Below are positions 35,743-44,914 of a stretch of 64,000 bases of DNA, piece by piece; within the stretch, counting starts at the first letter, position 1; each line of letters starts with the position of its first letter. Source of the DNA: Exiguobacterium profundum (GTDB taxonomy: Bacteria; Bacillota; Bacilli; Exiguobacteriales; Exiguobacteriaceae); NCBI RefSeq assembly GCF_001909285.1, contig NZ_MRSV01000001.1, positions 1,799,051 through 1,863,050 on the forward strand. Direction: 5' to 3'. The notes under the pieces were generated by a model. It worked only from the letters and a program-made list of their open reading frames with translations. It was not told where the DNA came from and did no database searches. The position numbers and the translations under genes were made by a program.

Positions 35743-36147
35743 ATGGATGATCAGCGTTTGAAGCAACTTTTGTCTGAAGCGAAGACCATCGCGGTCGTCG
35801 GTGTGTCCGACAACCCGAACAAGACGGCCAACCAGATTGCGGAGTATTTGCTTCGTGTCGGGTATACCGTCATCCCTGTCAACCCGATGCTCGAGGAGTG
35901 GAACGGCCGTAAGGCGTATCCGTCCGTCGAGAGCATCCCGGGTAGAATCGATATCGTCGACGTGTTCCGTCGCAGCGAATTTTTAGCGGGCGTCGCGGAA
36001 GATGCGGTACGACATGGGGATGTCGGGCTCGTCTTCAACCAGCTCGGTCTCTCAAGTGCTGAGGCGGAGCAAATCGTGCGTGACGCCGGGCTCGATTATA
36101 TCGAGAACCGCTGCCTGTACGTGGAGCATGCTCGTCTACTCGGATAA
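35743..36147 (+). CDS. CoA-binding protein (YccU/CoA_binding_2 family)
   Basis: A 134-residue Rossmann-like protein: IAVVGVSDNPNKTANQIAEYL near the N-terminus is the CoA/nucleotide-binding loop, followed by GYTVIPVNPMLEEWNGRKAYPSV (read in parts) and the C-terminal GLDYIENRCLYVEHARLL with a conserved Cys. The family is related to the CoA-binding domain of succinyl-CoA synthetase; its role is unknown. AAAGGGGG lies upstream of the ATG. It is monocistronic, with its own promoter and terminator, as a neighbour of parE. Confidence 0.88.
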   Translation: MDDQRLKQLLSEAKTIAVVGVSDNPNKTANQIAEYLLRVGYTVIPVNPMLEEWNGRKAYPSVESIPGRIDIVDVFRRSEFLAGVAEDAVRHGDVGLVFNQLGLSSAEAEQIVRDAGLDYIENRCLYVEHARLLG

Positions 36148-36178
36148 GACCTACCTCCTTGGTAGGTCTCCTTTTTTT
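36147..36178 (+). terminator. Terminator of the CoA-binding protein gene
   Basis: AGACCTACC pairs with GGTAGGTCT around TCCTT and is followed by CCTTTTTTT. Confidence 0.8.
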
Positions 36179-36201
36179 CAGCGATGGCTGACAAGGGAGG
36201 C

Positions 36202-36230
36202 TTGCCAGAATCGATGAACAGCTATACAAT
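36202..36230 (+). promoter_or_regulatory. Promoter of parE-parC
   Basis: TTGCCA (36202-36207), a 17-bp spacer and TACAAT (36225-36230) lie 44 bases before the parE start codon. Confidence 0.6.
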
Positions 36231-36273
36231 AAAAAAGAAAAACGAACGTGTGTTCGAAATTGAGGTGACTGCT

Positions 36274-38241
36274 ATGTCAACAGATCTATTTAATTACAAT
36301 GAAGACGCCATCCAGGTGCTCGAAGGACTCACGGCCGTGCGGAAACGACCGGGGATGTACATCGGGTCAACCGACCATCGCGGACTTCACCATCTCGTCT
36401 ATGAGATCGTCGACAACGCAATCGATGAGGCGCTCGCCGGGTTCGGCGGTCAAATCGATGTGACGATTCATAAGGACGATGCCATCACGGTCCGTGACCA
36501 CGGCCGCGGGATGCCGACAGGAATGCACGCCTCTGGAAAGCCTACCCCAGAAGTCATTTTTACGGTCCTTCACGCTGGAGGAAAGTTCGGACAAGGCGGA
36601 TACAAGACGTCTGGTGGACTCCACGGCGTCGGTGCTTCGGTCGTCAACGCCCTATCAAGCAAGGTCGTCGTGACGATTTATCGTGACGGAAAAGTGTTCG
36701 AACAGACCTTTGCAGACGGCGGTGTGCCTCAAACGACACTGATTGAGACAGGCAAGACACGCCAAACCGGCACGAGTGTCTATTTCAAACCGGATGCGAC
36801 CATCTTCTCAACGACGACGTATAACTATGACACGCTCGCCGAACGCCTCCGTGAATCGGCTTTCCTCTTAAAAGGATTGACGATCACGCTCACTGATGAG
36901 CGTACGGAGAAGCAAGAGACGTTCCATTACGAGGAAGGGATTGCCGAGTTCGTCCAATACTTGAACGACGATAAGGCGACACTCCACCCAATCGTCTATT
37001 TCGAAGGGGTCGAGAATGAGATCGAGATCGAACTCGCGTTTCAGTTCACGGACGCCTATTCCGAAAATGTGCTCTCGTTCGTCAACAACGTCCGGACACG
37101 CGATGGTGGAACGCACGAGGTCGGTGCCAAGACGGCGATGACCCGAATCATGAACGAATATGCACGGAAGAACGGTTTACTCAAAGAGAAAGATAAAAAT
37201 CTCGACGGCGGCGACGTCCGTGAGGGACTCACGCTCATCGTGTCGGTCCGGATCCCGGAGGAATTCCTCCAGTTCGAGGGGCAGACGAAGTCGAAACTCG
37301 GGTCACCGGAGGCACGTGCGAGCGCTGACAGCGTCATGGCGAAACAGTTGACGATCTTCCTAGAAGAGAACCCTCAGATGGCAACGATGCTCATCAAGAA
37401 GGCGATTCGTGCGGCACAGGCTCGCGAGGCGGCCCGCAAGGCACGGGAAGAGGCCCGTAACGGGAAGAAAAAGAAACGTTCGAGCATCTTGAACGGAAAA
37501 TTGACGCCTGCGACGTCAAAGAATGCAGCTAAGAACGAGCTCTTTCTCGTCGAGGGTGACTCGGCCGGTGGTTCAGCCAAACAAGGGCGGGACCGTACGT
37601 TCCAGGCTATCCTGCCGTTGCGCGGGAAGGTCATCAACTCGGAGAAGTCGAAACTCCAGGACATCATGAAAAACGAAGAGATCAACACGATCATCCATGC
37701 AATCGGCGCCGGGGTCGGTCACGATTTTGATTTGGACGACTGCAACTTCGACAAGGTCATCATCATGACGGATGCCGACACGGACGGTGCACACATCCAG
37801 GTGCTCCTCCTCACGTTCTTCTTCCGTTATATGCGACCGCTCGTCGAGGCAGGCCGCGTGTTCGTTGCCTTGCCACCGCTCTATCGCATCTCAAAAGGGA
37901 AGGGCAAGTCCGAACAGTTCGACTATGCCTGGGACGAAGAGGCACTCGAGAAGCTCGTCAAAGTGTATAAGAAAGGCTATATCCTCCAACGCTACAAAGG
38001 TCTTGGCGAGATGAACGCGGACCAGTTATGGGAGACGACGATGAACCCGGACACTCGTACACTCATCCGTGTCACAGTCGACGATGCGGCCGTTGCGGAT
38101 AAGCGTGTGTCTGTCCTGATGGGCGACAATGTCACGCACCGTCGTGAATGGATTGAGGAGAACGTCGCCTTCGGACTCCAAGAAGATGATTCGATCATCG
38201 CCAATGAACATGTGACTAAAGCGATTGAGGAAGTGATGTAA
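36274..38241 (+). CDS. parE: DNA topoisomerase IV subunit B
   Basis: A 655-residue GHKL ATPase/TOPRIM subunit. N-terminal features: VLEGLTAVRKRPGMYIGS, the Bergerat fold residues in EIVDNAIDEALAG and the GGLHGVGASVVNALS loop. TOPRIM motifs follow: LVEGDSAGGSAKQGRDR and the metal-binding MTDADTDGAH. The length and the ParC partner immediately downstream identify ParE rather than GyrB. It decatenates chromosomes and relaxes supercoils. ATG 36274 follows GAGGTG; an in-frame upstream ATG at 36184 overlaps the promoter and is unlikely. The stop is 2 bases before parC. Confidence 0.96.
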   Translation: MSTDLFNYNEDAIQVLEGLTAVRKRPGMYIGSTDHRGLHHLVYEIVDNAIDEALAGFGGQIDVTIHKDDAITVRDHGRGMPTGMHASGKPTPEVIFTVLHAGGKFGQGGYKTSGGLHGVGASVVNALSSKVVVTIYRDGKVFEQTFADGGVPQTTLIETGKTRQTGTSVYFKPDATIFSTTTYNYDTLAERLRESAFLLKGLTITLTDERTEKQETFHYEEGIAEFVQYLNDDKATLHPIVYFEGVENEIEIELAFQFTDAYSENVLSFVNNVRTRDGGTHEVGAKTAMTRIMNEYARKNGLLKEKDKNLDGGDVREGLTLIVSVRIPEEFLQFEGQTKSKLGSPEARASADSVMAKQLTIFLEENPQMATMLIKKAIRAAQAREAARKAREEARNGKKKKRSSILNGKLTPATSKNAAKNELFLVEGDSAGGSAKQGRDRTFQAILPLRGKVINSEKSKLQDIMKNEEINTIIHAIGAGVGHDFDLDDCNFDKVIIMTDADTDGAHIQVLLLTFFFRYMRPLVEAGRVFVALPPLYRISKGKGKSEQFDYAWDEEALEKLVKVYKKGYILQRYKGLGEMNADQLWETTMNPDTRTLIRVTVDDAAVADKRVSVLMGDNVTHRREWIEENVAFGLQEDDSIIANEHVTKAIEEVM

Positions 38242-38243
38242 CG

Positions 38244-40649
38244 ATGTCGACGATTCAACACATTTTAAACCTATCTCTCGAACAGGTCGTTGGAGACCGG
38301 TTCGGGCGTTACTCAAAATATATCATCCAAGACCGTGCCTTACCGGACGCACGTGACGGACTCAAGCCTGTACAGCGCAGGATTCTATATGCGATGCACC
38401 ACGAGGGGAATACGAACGATAAGCCCTATCGGAAGTCTGCGAAGACGGTCGGGAACGTCATCGGGAACTATCACCCGCACGGTGACTCGTCCGTCTATGA
38501 GGCGATGGTACGTCTCTCACAAGATTGGAAACTCCGGTATCCGCTCATCGACATGCATGGGAACAACGGATCGATGGATGGTGACCCGGCGGCGGCCATG
38601 CGTTACACGGAAGCCCGTCTCTCGAAGATTGCGGGTGTCATGTTGACGTCAATCGCGAAGAATACGGTCGATTACACGCCGAACTTTGACGATTCAACGG
38701 AAGAACCGCTCGTCTTGCCGTCGCTCCTCCCGAACCTGCTCATGAACGGAACGACAGGGATTTCAGCCGGTTATGCGACGGAGATCCCACCGCATAACTT
38801 GACAGAAGTCCTCAACCTTGCCATCGCACGTTTGAAAGGTCAGGTCGATACCGCTAAAGATGCACTCGAGTATGTCACGGGTCCTGACTTCCCGACCGGG
38901 GGGACGGTCATGGGTAAAGACGGTATCCTAAAGGCGTTCGAGACCGGTAAAGGGAAGGTCATCATCCGGGCGAAGTCCGAGATTGAGCAATTAAAAGGTG
39001 GCCGTGAACAGATCACGATCACAGAACTTCCGTATGAAGTGAATAAGGCGAACCTCGTCAAAAAGATGGAAGAGCTCCGCCTCGATAAAAAGGTTGAAGG
39101 CGTCGCAGAAGTCCGTGACGAAACAGATCGGACGGGACTTCGAGTCGTCATCGAATTGAAGAAAGAGGCCGACGCAGAAGGTGTGCTTCACTTCTTTTTG
39201 AAGCATACGGACTTGCAACTCGCCTATAACTATAATATGGTCTCCATCGTGAACCGGACGCCGAAGCAGATGGGAATCATCCCGATCATCGATGCTTACT
39301 TGAAGCATGTCGAAGAGGTCGTGACGCGCAGGACGACGTTCGAGCTCGAGCAGGCGAAGAAACGCGCTGAAATCGTCGATGCCTTAGAACAAGCCATCTC
39401 GGTCCTCGATGAGACACTTGAATTGATCCGTTCCGCCAAAGACAAGGCGGACGCGAAGAAGAAACTGATGGAGCGGTTCTCATTCACGGAACGACAAGCC
39501 GAAGCCGTCGTCATGCTCCAATTGTATCGACTCACGAATACGGACATCGTCGAGTTGCAAAAAGAGGCAAAGGCGCTCCAAAAAGAGATTGCCCGCCTCT
39601 CAAACATCCTCGACGTGGACGCGACAAAACGGAAGTTGATCGTGAAAGAACTTACGGCATTGCGTGACGAGTTCGGAGATGACCGTCGTTCGGTCATCGA
39701 GTCGGAAGTTGAGGAATTAAAACTGAAGACGGAAGTTATGATTGCTGTCGAAGAGACGATGGTATTCGTCAGCCGTGACGGGTACGTCAAACGTGCCTCG
39801 ATGCGTTCGTATGGAGCGTCGAGTGACGTTTTACCGGAGATGAAAGAAAAGGATCGTCCACTCCTTACGACACAAGCCATGACGACGGACCACTTGCTCG
39901 TCTGGACGAACAAGGGCAGCTACCTCCTCATCCCGATCCATCAGATTCCAGAATCGAAGTGGAAGGATGCCGGACAACACGTGGCCAACCTCGTTCCGAT
40001 TGAAGGGGAACAGGTTATCTCGGCAGACGTCGTCTCGACGTTTGATACGGACGCCCATTGCCTCTTCGTGACGAAAGACGGGATGGTCAAACGTACACCG
40101 TTACGCGACTACGACGCGCAGCGGAAATCGAAACCACTCATGGCCTTGAAGCTGAAAGGTGACGACGAGGTCGTCTTCGCCGGGATCAGTGACGGTCCAG
40201 GGCAGTTGTTCCTTGTTTCAGAGCGTGGATACGGGCTCTGGTTCAAAGAGGATGATGTCCCTGTCGTCGGACAGCGGGCAGCCGGTGTGAAGGCGATGAA
40301 CCTGAAAGACGGTGACCTCGTCGCCGATGCCTTCTCCTTCTTCACGCCACCATTATTCGTTCTCGTGACGCAACGGGGAGCGGTCAAGAAGATGAAGCTC
40401 GAGGACCAGTTCGACTGTACGAACCGCAACCTTCGGGGGACGATGCTCATTCGTGAGGTCAAATCAAAACCGCACCAAATCCGTCGTGTGCTTCCGGTGC
40501 ATGGGGATGAGACGCTTCATATCGTCGGAAAAGAAAAAGCAAAACAAGTAAAGACAAAAACCCTTACGCTACTCGATCGCTATGCCAACGGCTCGTTCGT
40601 CTTTGACGAAGACTCGTTCGGTGAAATCGAGGACGTGTATCTCGATTAA
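38244..40649 (+). CDS. parC: DNA topoisomerase IV subunit A
   Basis: An 801-residue cleavage-rejoining subunit. The active-site tyrosine is Tyr121 (AMRYTEARLS). The quinolone-resistance region reads HPHGDSSVYEAM (77-88): the positions equivalent to S. aureus GrlA Ser80 and Glu84 are Ser82 and Glu86, so the wild-type, susceptible residues are present. The C-terminal half forms a degenerate beta-pinwheel (repeats such as LFVTKDGMVKRTPLRDY). The length is typical of Bacillales ParC. It is co-transcribed with parE. Confidence 0.96.
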   Translation: MSTIQHILNLSLEQVVGDRFGRYSKYIIQDRALPDARDGLKPVQRRILYAMHHEGNTNDKPYRKSAKTVGNVIGNYHPHGDSSVYEAMVRLSQDWKLRYPLIDMHGNNGSMDGDPAAAMRYTEARLSKIAGVMLTSIAKNTVDYTPNFDDSTEEPLVLPSLLPNLLMNGTTGISAGYATEIPPHNLTEVLNLAIARLKGQVDTAKDALEYVTGPDFPTGGTVMGKDGILKAFETGKGKVIIRAKSEIEQLKGGREQITITELPYEVNKANLVKKMEELRLDKKVEGVAEVRDETDRTGLRVVIELKKEADAEGVLHFFLKHTDLQLAYNYNMVSIVNRTPKQMGIIPIIDAYLKHVEEVVTRRTTFELEQAKKRAEIVDALEQAISVLDETLELIRSAKDKADAKKKLMERFSFTERQAEAVVMLQLYRLTNTDIVELQKEAKALQKEIARLSNILDVDATKRKLIVKELTALRDEFGDDRRSVIESEVEELKLKTEVMIAVEETMVFVSRDGYVKRASMRSYGASSDVLPEMKEKDRPLLTTQAMTTDHLLVWTNKGSYLLIPIHQIPESKWKDAGQHVANLVPIEGEQVISADVVSTFDTDAHCLFVTKDGMVKRTPLRDYDAQRKSKPLMALKLKGDDEVVFAGISDGPGQLFLVSERGYGLWFKEDDVPVVGQRAAGVKAMNLKDGDLVADAFSFFTPPLFVLVTQRGAVKKMKLEDQFDCTNRNLRGTMLIREVKSKPHQIRRVLPVHGDETLHIVGKEKAKQVKTKTLTLLDRYANGSFVFDEDSFGEIEDVYLD

Positions 40650-40651
40650 TC

Positions 40652-40695
40652 AAAAGACCTGTGATTTGGCTGATTCGCCGTTCACAGGTCTTTTT
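40652..40695. terminator. Bidirectional terminator after parC
   Basis: AAAAGACCTGTGA (40652-40664) pairs with TCACAGGTCTTTT (40682-40694) across a 17-base loop, with T and A tracts on the two sides. It serves parC and the convergent DinB-type gene. Confidence 0.75.
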
Positions 40696-41194
40696 GTCGT
40701 AGCCATGTCTCTAGATCGTGTTGTTGTCGTCGATGGTGCCGCGTGTGCATCTCGATGAGGTTGAACCATTCTCTCGCATTCAGCCAGCCGAACCCACCGT
40801 GAAGCGTCTTTCGATTGTCATCTGCATCGTTCAAACGGGATTCCAACGTATCCATCTTTGAGATTAAGATGGTCATGCGTTCTCGCAATCGATCTTTCGA
40901 GTCAGTATTGTTCGGTGGTTGATTCATCTCAGGTGGGAGCTCGATTTTTATCGGTGGAAAGTCTCCCCGTTCGAACAACTTTTCTCCAAAAGACGTTTTC
41001 TCTCCACCGAGTTCACCCTCACCACGTAGGCAGCGGTCGGCCTCTTCTAAATACTCCTCTGCGACCAAAATGAGATGGTCAAACATTTGGCCTATGGACC
41101 AGATGCTCGGGGCATGCTTGTATCGCAAGTCGGACATGGTATAACGTGCGAGATCTTTTCTGAATCTGATTAATTCATAGCGTATCCTCAACAT
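40682..41194 (-). CDS. DinB-like four-helix-bundle protein
   Basis: A 170-residue DinB/YfiT-type protein. The family pattern of three metal-binding histidines is visible: His in MFDHLILVAEEYLEEA, then the HTRHHRRQQHDLETWL C-terminal motif with HxxxH. Such proteins act as metal-dependent thiol (bacillithiol or mycothiol) S-transferases or are of unknown function. The start is assigned as ATG with GGAGGTGAG upstream. It overlaps the parC terminator at its 3' end. Confidence 0.82.
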   Translation of the reverse strand: MLRIRYELIRFRKDLARYTMSDLRYKHAPSIWSIGQMFDHLILVAEEYLEEADRCLRGEGELGGEKTSFGEKLFERGDFPPIKIELPPEMNQPPNNTDSKDRLRERMTILISKMDTLESRLNDADDNRKTLHGGFGWLNAREWFNLIEMHTRHHRRQQHDLETWLRQKDL

Positions 41195-41318
41195 CTCACC
41201 TCCATTTTCTTTTAGTATACGTGATTGAAAACTGATGTCAGAGAATGTGAGTTATGAAAAGGAAGAATGCATCAATTTGCCGAAAAAGACATGTAGGACA
41301 AAAGATAGGGGGATCTAT

Positions 41319-41936
41319 ATGTCTCAATGGCTGACGTGGGCGAAACGGATTCAGGCGCTGTCTCAGGCCGGTCTGACGTTCACGCGTGATCAATATGATC
41401 GAGAACGGTACGAAGAGTTACAAGAAATCGTAAGAGAGATGTATGAACGGCACTCGGACTTATCGAACGAGGCCATCTTACAACTCGTTCATGTAAACGG
41501 TTATCCGACTCCGAAACTTGATGTGCGAGGCGTCATCTTCAAAGATGACCGAATCCTGCTCGTGAAGGAGCGGTCAGATGGGTTGTGGACCTTACCCGGC
41601 GGTTTCTGTGAAGTGAATCGCTCTCCTGCCTCGAATATCATCAAAGAAGTAGAGGAAGAGGCTGGCCTGGATGTGATTCCAGTACGGTTGCTCGCCTTGT
41701 TCGATATGCATGAACATCCACACCCACCTCTCTCGGAGCATTATTACAAACTTTTCATCGAGTGTGCACTGATTGGTGACGGGGAGGGGGGCGCCGGCGT
41801 GGAGACGAGTGACGTCGGTTTCTTTGAACGAGACGATTTACCTGATCTCTCCCTTGCCCGCAATACGATCGAACAGATTCATATGTGCTTTGACGCACAT
41901 TGGCAAGAAGAAGACTGGACCACTTTATTCGACTAG
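41319..41936 (+). CDS. NUDIX hydrolase with N-terminal NUDIX-associated domain
   Basis: A 205-residue protein. Residues 1-60 form the helical NUDIX N-terminal domain (MSQWLTWAKRIQALSQAGLTF...), and the catalytic domain follows with the Nudix box GGFCEVNRSPASNIIKEVEEEAGL (read in parts). Lys replaces the usual Arg of the REUxEExGU core; the three metal-binding Glu residues remain. Relatives hydrolyse ADP-ribose or nucleotide sugars. ATG 41319 has ATAGGGGGATC upstream; earlier in-frame starts lack a site. The next gene is 8 bases downstream. Confidence 0.88.
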   Translation: MSQWLTWAKRIQALSQAGLTFTRDQYDRERYEELQEIVREMYERHSDLSNEAILQLVHVNGYPTPKLDVRGVIFKDDRILLVKERSDGLWTLPGGFCEVNRSPASNIIKEVEEEAGLDVIPVRLLALFDMHEHPHPPLSEHYYKLFIECALIGDGEGGAGVETSDVGFFERDDLPDLSLARNTIEQIHMCFDAHWQEEDWTTLFD

Positions 41937-41944
41937 GAGGCTCA

Positions 41945-42661
41945 ATGATGCAAGTAAGACGATATGGACATATCCATCAACTGACCTTTTACGCTCCCGT
42001 ACTGCCAATCAACGTTCAACTGTTTGAGCATGAGCTCGGACTCGTCTTGATCGACACGGCGCTGAAGCGGAACGCGACCGATATCCTGTCGTATATCGCC
42101 GAACTCGACAAGCCACTCCTCGCGATATTGTTAACGCATGCTCATGGGGATCATATCGGTGGGGTAGACGCGATCAAAGCAGAACATCCGCTCGCTGAAC
42201 TCTTCATCTCCCGACGTGATGCCCGCCTCTTATCGGGAGATTGGTCGCTAGAGGAAGAAGAGCAGAACAAGATTCGTGGTTCTTTGCCGACGATTCGTTC
42301 TACACCGGATGCGGTACTAGATATTGGTGAGCGGTTATTCGGTTTACGTGTCCTAGATGCAGCGGGTCATACACCAGGGTCGATTGCGTACTATGACGAG
42401 GTAAATCGGGTATTATTTGCAGGTGACGCTTTTCAAACTCAGGGAGGGGCAGCGGTGGCGGGAGATGTTCGGCCGTTATTCCCATTACCAGGACTCGCGA
42501 CATGGAATCGGTCCGTTGCCGTCGAGAGCGCGGAGCGCCTAGTGGACTTGTCACCACTCCTTACCTTCGTAGGGCATGGTCCGCCACTCAAAGGGACACA
42601 CCGGCTCTATTTGGCGTTGAAACGGGCGAAACGGAAGCAGGCGAGAAAGTTTATCCGTTAA
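41945..42661 (+). CDS. MBL-fold metallohydrolase
   Basis: A 238-residue metallo-beta-lactamase-fold protein. Metal ligands are in THAHGDHIGG (HxHxDH), a His in DAAGHTPGS, an Asp in LFAGDAF and a C-terminal GHGPP. No signal peptide is present, so it acts in the cytosol; substrates in the family range from thioesters to lactones and nucleic acids. AGGAGG precedes two ATG codons (41945 and 41948). It is the middle gene of a NUDIX-MBL-GNAT operon. Confidence 0.88.
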   Translation: MMQVRRYGHIHQLTFYAPVLPINVQLFEHELGLVLIDTALKRNATDILSYIAELDKPLLAILLTHAHGDHIGGVDAIKAEHPLAELFISRRDARLLSGDWSLEEEEQNKIRGSLPTIRSTPDAVLDIGERLFGLRVLDAAGHTPGSIAYYDEVNRVLFAGDAFQTQGGAAVAGDVRPLFPLPGLATWNRSVAVESAERLVDLSPLLTFVGHGPPLKGTHRLYLALKRAKRKQARKFIR

Positions 42662-42676
42662 CGGGAGGGTTGCACC

Positions 42677-43129
42677 ATGCAGCTGAAAGAAGTTGCCATT
42701 CATCAATTTGAGCAAGCCCAACAGATGCTCGAGATTCAACGTAACGCTTATGCGGTCGAAGCGGAACTGCTCGGGTTTGACGAAATCCCAGCGCGCTATG
42801 AGACGATTGATGTCATTCAAAACTTACCAGGCACGAGTTATGGCTTATATATCGAGGAGCGGTTGATTGGGTTTGTAACGGTGGAAGCATCTGAGAAAAC
42901 TGTTGAAATCACGAAACTATGTATCGACCCGACATACTTTCGGGCGAGACTGGCGACGACGTTACTCGAACACATATTGAGCATTCACAAAGGAAAGTTG
43001 ATTTACGTGCATACGGGCAAGCATAACGGACCGGCGAAGCGTCTGTATACGAAACTTGGATTTGAACCGAGTGCCGAATTCGAACCAGAACATGGCGTCA
43101 CATTGATCCGGTATACGCATACGTCTTAA
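42677..43129 (+). CDS. GNAT family N-acetyltransferase
   Basis: A 150-residue acetyltransferase. The central beta strands and the acetyl-CoA loop can be followed: ERLIGFVTVEASEKTVEITKLCIDPTYFRARLATTLLEHIL (in parts), ending in GPAKRLYTKLGFEP, the typical GNAT C-terminal motif. The pyrophosphate loop is degenerate (RARLAT in place of RGxGxA). The substrate is unknown. It is the last gene of the NUDIX-MBL-GNAT operon. Confidence 0.82.
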   Translation: MQLKEVAIHQFEQAQQMLEIQRNAYAVEAELLGFDEIPARYETIDVIQNLPGTSYGLYIEERLIGFVTVEASEKTVEITKLCIDPTYFRARLATTLLEHILSIHKGKLIYVHTGKHNGPAKRLYTKLGFEPSAEFEPEHGVTLIRYTHTS

Positions 43130-43135
43130 ATTCAA

Positions 43136-43223
<88 letters not shown>

Positions 43224-43254
43224 TAGAGCGATTTTTTCTTTTTTTTAAAGTTCC

Positions 43255-43794
43255 CTATTCCTTAAAAATCTTGTACCAGTACAAGGTCAACTCTATTTGT
43301 GGATTCGCGTATTGTTTGATCGAGTCGACGCCTCCGAGTTGAAATCCCTCTTTTCTATAAAAGCGACATGCAATCAAGTTATCGTTCTGCGCTTCAAGCG
43401 ATAAGCCGATCAGCCGTTTTTCTTTTGCCTTCTGTTCGGCTGTTTCAAGCAAAAGCTTTCCGATTCCACGCTTACGATATGTTTGACGGATCGCGATATT
43501 TTCAATGTATGCAAAGCGACTCCAATCCTTCACGAGTCGGATTTGTCCGACACATTCATCAGCTTCCATCGCTATAAAGACGATTCGATTGTCATGTTCG
43601 ATATACTGCGTCCAATCAATCCGGTCTTCTGGAAATGAGGTTTCTTTCGTCACGACATCTAGCTCTTCAACATAAGACCATTGACCATTTATGTAACTGG
43701 GAACTATCCGTCCGATGATTGGAAAAGGATCATTTGCATCATTCACAATGTGAACATGCGCCTCATCTAGGGCTCTGATTCGAATCATACTCAT
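43255..43794 (-). CDS. GNAT family N-acetyltransferase
   Basis: A 179-residue acetyltransferase with the acetyl-CoA loop RQTYRKRGIGKLLLETAEQKA (in parts; Q/RxxGxG/A motif intact) and the C-terminal NLIACRFYRKEGFQLGG motif. The middle strand FAYIENIAI precedes the loop. It resembles streptothricin or small-molecule acetyltransferases of the SatA type, but the substrate is not determined. GAGGAGG precedes the ATG. It is convergent to the upstream GNAT operon across the dif-like site. Confidence 0.83.
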   Translation of the reverse strand: MSMIRIRALDEAHVHIVNDANDPFPIIGRIVPSYINGQWSYVEELDVVTKETSFPEDRIDWTQYIEHDNRIVFIAMEADECVGQIRLVKDWSRFAYIENIAIRQTYRKRGIGKLLLETAEQKAKEKRLIGLSLEAQNDNLIACRFYRKEGFQLGGVDSIKQYANPQIELTLYWYKIFKE

Positions 43795-44058
43795 CCGCTC
43801 CGCCTCCTCTATCGCGTATTAGTTCTTCATTCATCTCATTTTACTTTCCAGAATGTAATATAAGGCTCATCGATTCTGTCTCAATTTAATTTTACTTCTG
43901 TATCATTGTTGTGAATTTAGCATTCACCGGAATGATAACGCTTTATGAATAAACGTTTCAAATTTTAAATTCACCTGTTTAAACTATGTTTCACAGTTGC
44001 TAGACCGCTGAAGTCATGCTATTTTTAGACAGATGAACCATCTTAAGGAGGAATTCTT

Positions 44059-44907
44059 GTGAAACGAACGACTAAAGGTTTGGCAGCAACTTTATTTTTT
44101 GCAATCCCTCTTGCCGCTTGTGGTGATGATAGCACGAATCAAGCAGATACGACACGCTGGGAAGAGATTCAAGAAGAAGGCACATTGACGGTCGGAACTG
44201 CCGGCACCCTCTACCCCGCTTCTTTCCGTGAAGAAGAGAGCGATACGTTAACAGGTTTCGATGTCGAACTCATGAAAGAAGTCGCCAAACGCCTTGATCT
44301 CGAAATCGAGTTCAAAGAAATGGCATTTGACAACATGTTAACGAGTGTTCAGAACGGTCAAATCGACATCGCTGCAAATGATATCTCGGTAACAGAAGAC
44401 CGTAAAGAGAAGTTCGCCTTTTCAAAACCGTATAAATACACTTACGGGACTGCTATCGTTCGCAAGAGCGACCTCTCTGGAATTGAATCACTCGAGGATT
44501 TGAAAGGCAAGAAAGCCGCTGGTGAGGCGACGACTGTCTTCATGGATGTGGCTCGAAAGTATGGAGCAGAAGAAGTCATCTATGACAACGCCACGAACGA
44601 CCAGTACTTGCGCGACGTTTCAACGGGACGGACCGATGTCATCTTGAACGACTATTATCTTCAAACGTTGGCACTTGCATTCTTCCCTGAGTTCGATATC
44701 ACGATTCATCCGGATATCGCCTATAACCCGCAAGAAGTAGCATTTTTGATGGATAAAGAAAATGACGAGCTCCAGGAGAACATCGATCGTGTACTAGATG
44801 AAATGCTTGAAGATGGTACAGTCAAAGAACTATCTGAGCAATTCTATAATGGTGCCGATGTTTCGGTAGAACCTGACGTAGACGCAACAATCGTCGAAAC
44901 GAAGTAA
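44059..44907 (+). CDS. Amino-acid ABC transporter substrate-binding lipoprotein (family 3)
   Basis: A 282-residue binding protein. The signal peptide ends in the lipobox LAAC (about Cys21). The SBP family 3 fold is evident: LTVGTAGTLYPASFREEESDTLTGFDVELMKEVAKRLDLEIEFKEMAFDNMLTSVQNGQIDIAANDISVTEDRKEKFAFSKPY, quoted here only as the N-terminal lobe. It starts with GTG after AAGGAGGA. The permease gene follows 7 bases downstream. The substrate is probably a polar amino acid or cystine, which cannot be decided by sequence. Confidence 0.88.
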   Translation: MKRTTKGLAATLFFAIPLAACGDDSTNQADTTRWEEIQEEGTLTVGTAGTLYPASFREEESDTLTGFDVELMKEVAKRLDLEIEFKEMAFDNMLTSVQNGQIDIAANDISVTEDRKEKFAFSKPYKYTYGTAIVRKSDLSGIESLEDLKGKKAAGEATTVFMDVARKYGAEEVIYDNATNDQYLRDVSTGRTDVILNDYYLQTLALAFFPEFDITIHPDIAYNPQEVAFLMDKENDELQENIDRVLDEMLEDGTVKELSEQFYNGADVSVEPDVDATIVETK

Positions 44908-44914
44908 TGTTGGC

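Noticed and set aside
37374-37694. Long antisense reading frames within parE and parC
   Set aside because: They are mirror frames of strongly conserved genes, have no binding sites and no recognisable products.
41483-41506. ATGTAAACGG resembling the right arm of dif
   Set aside because: It is inside the NUDIX gene, has only part of the arm, and no matching core or left arm.
43795-44058. Riboswitch or T-box before the amino-acid ABC operon
   Set aside because: No T-box motif (AGGGTGGNACCGCG), no known aptamer core and no terminator were found in this gap.
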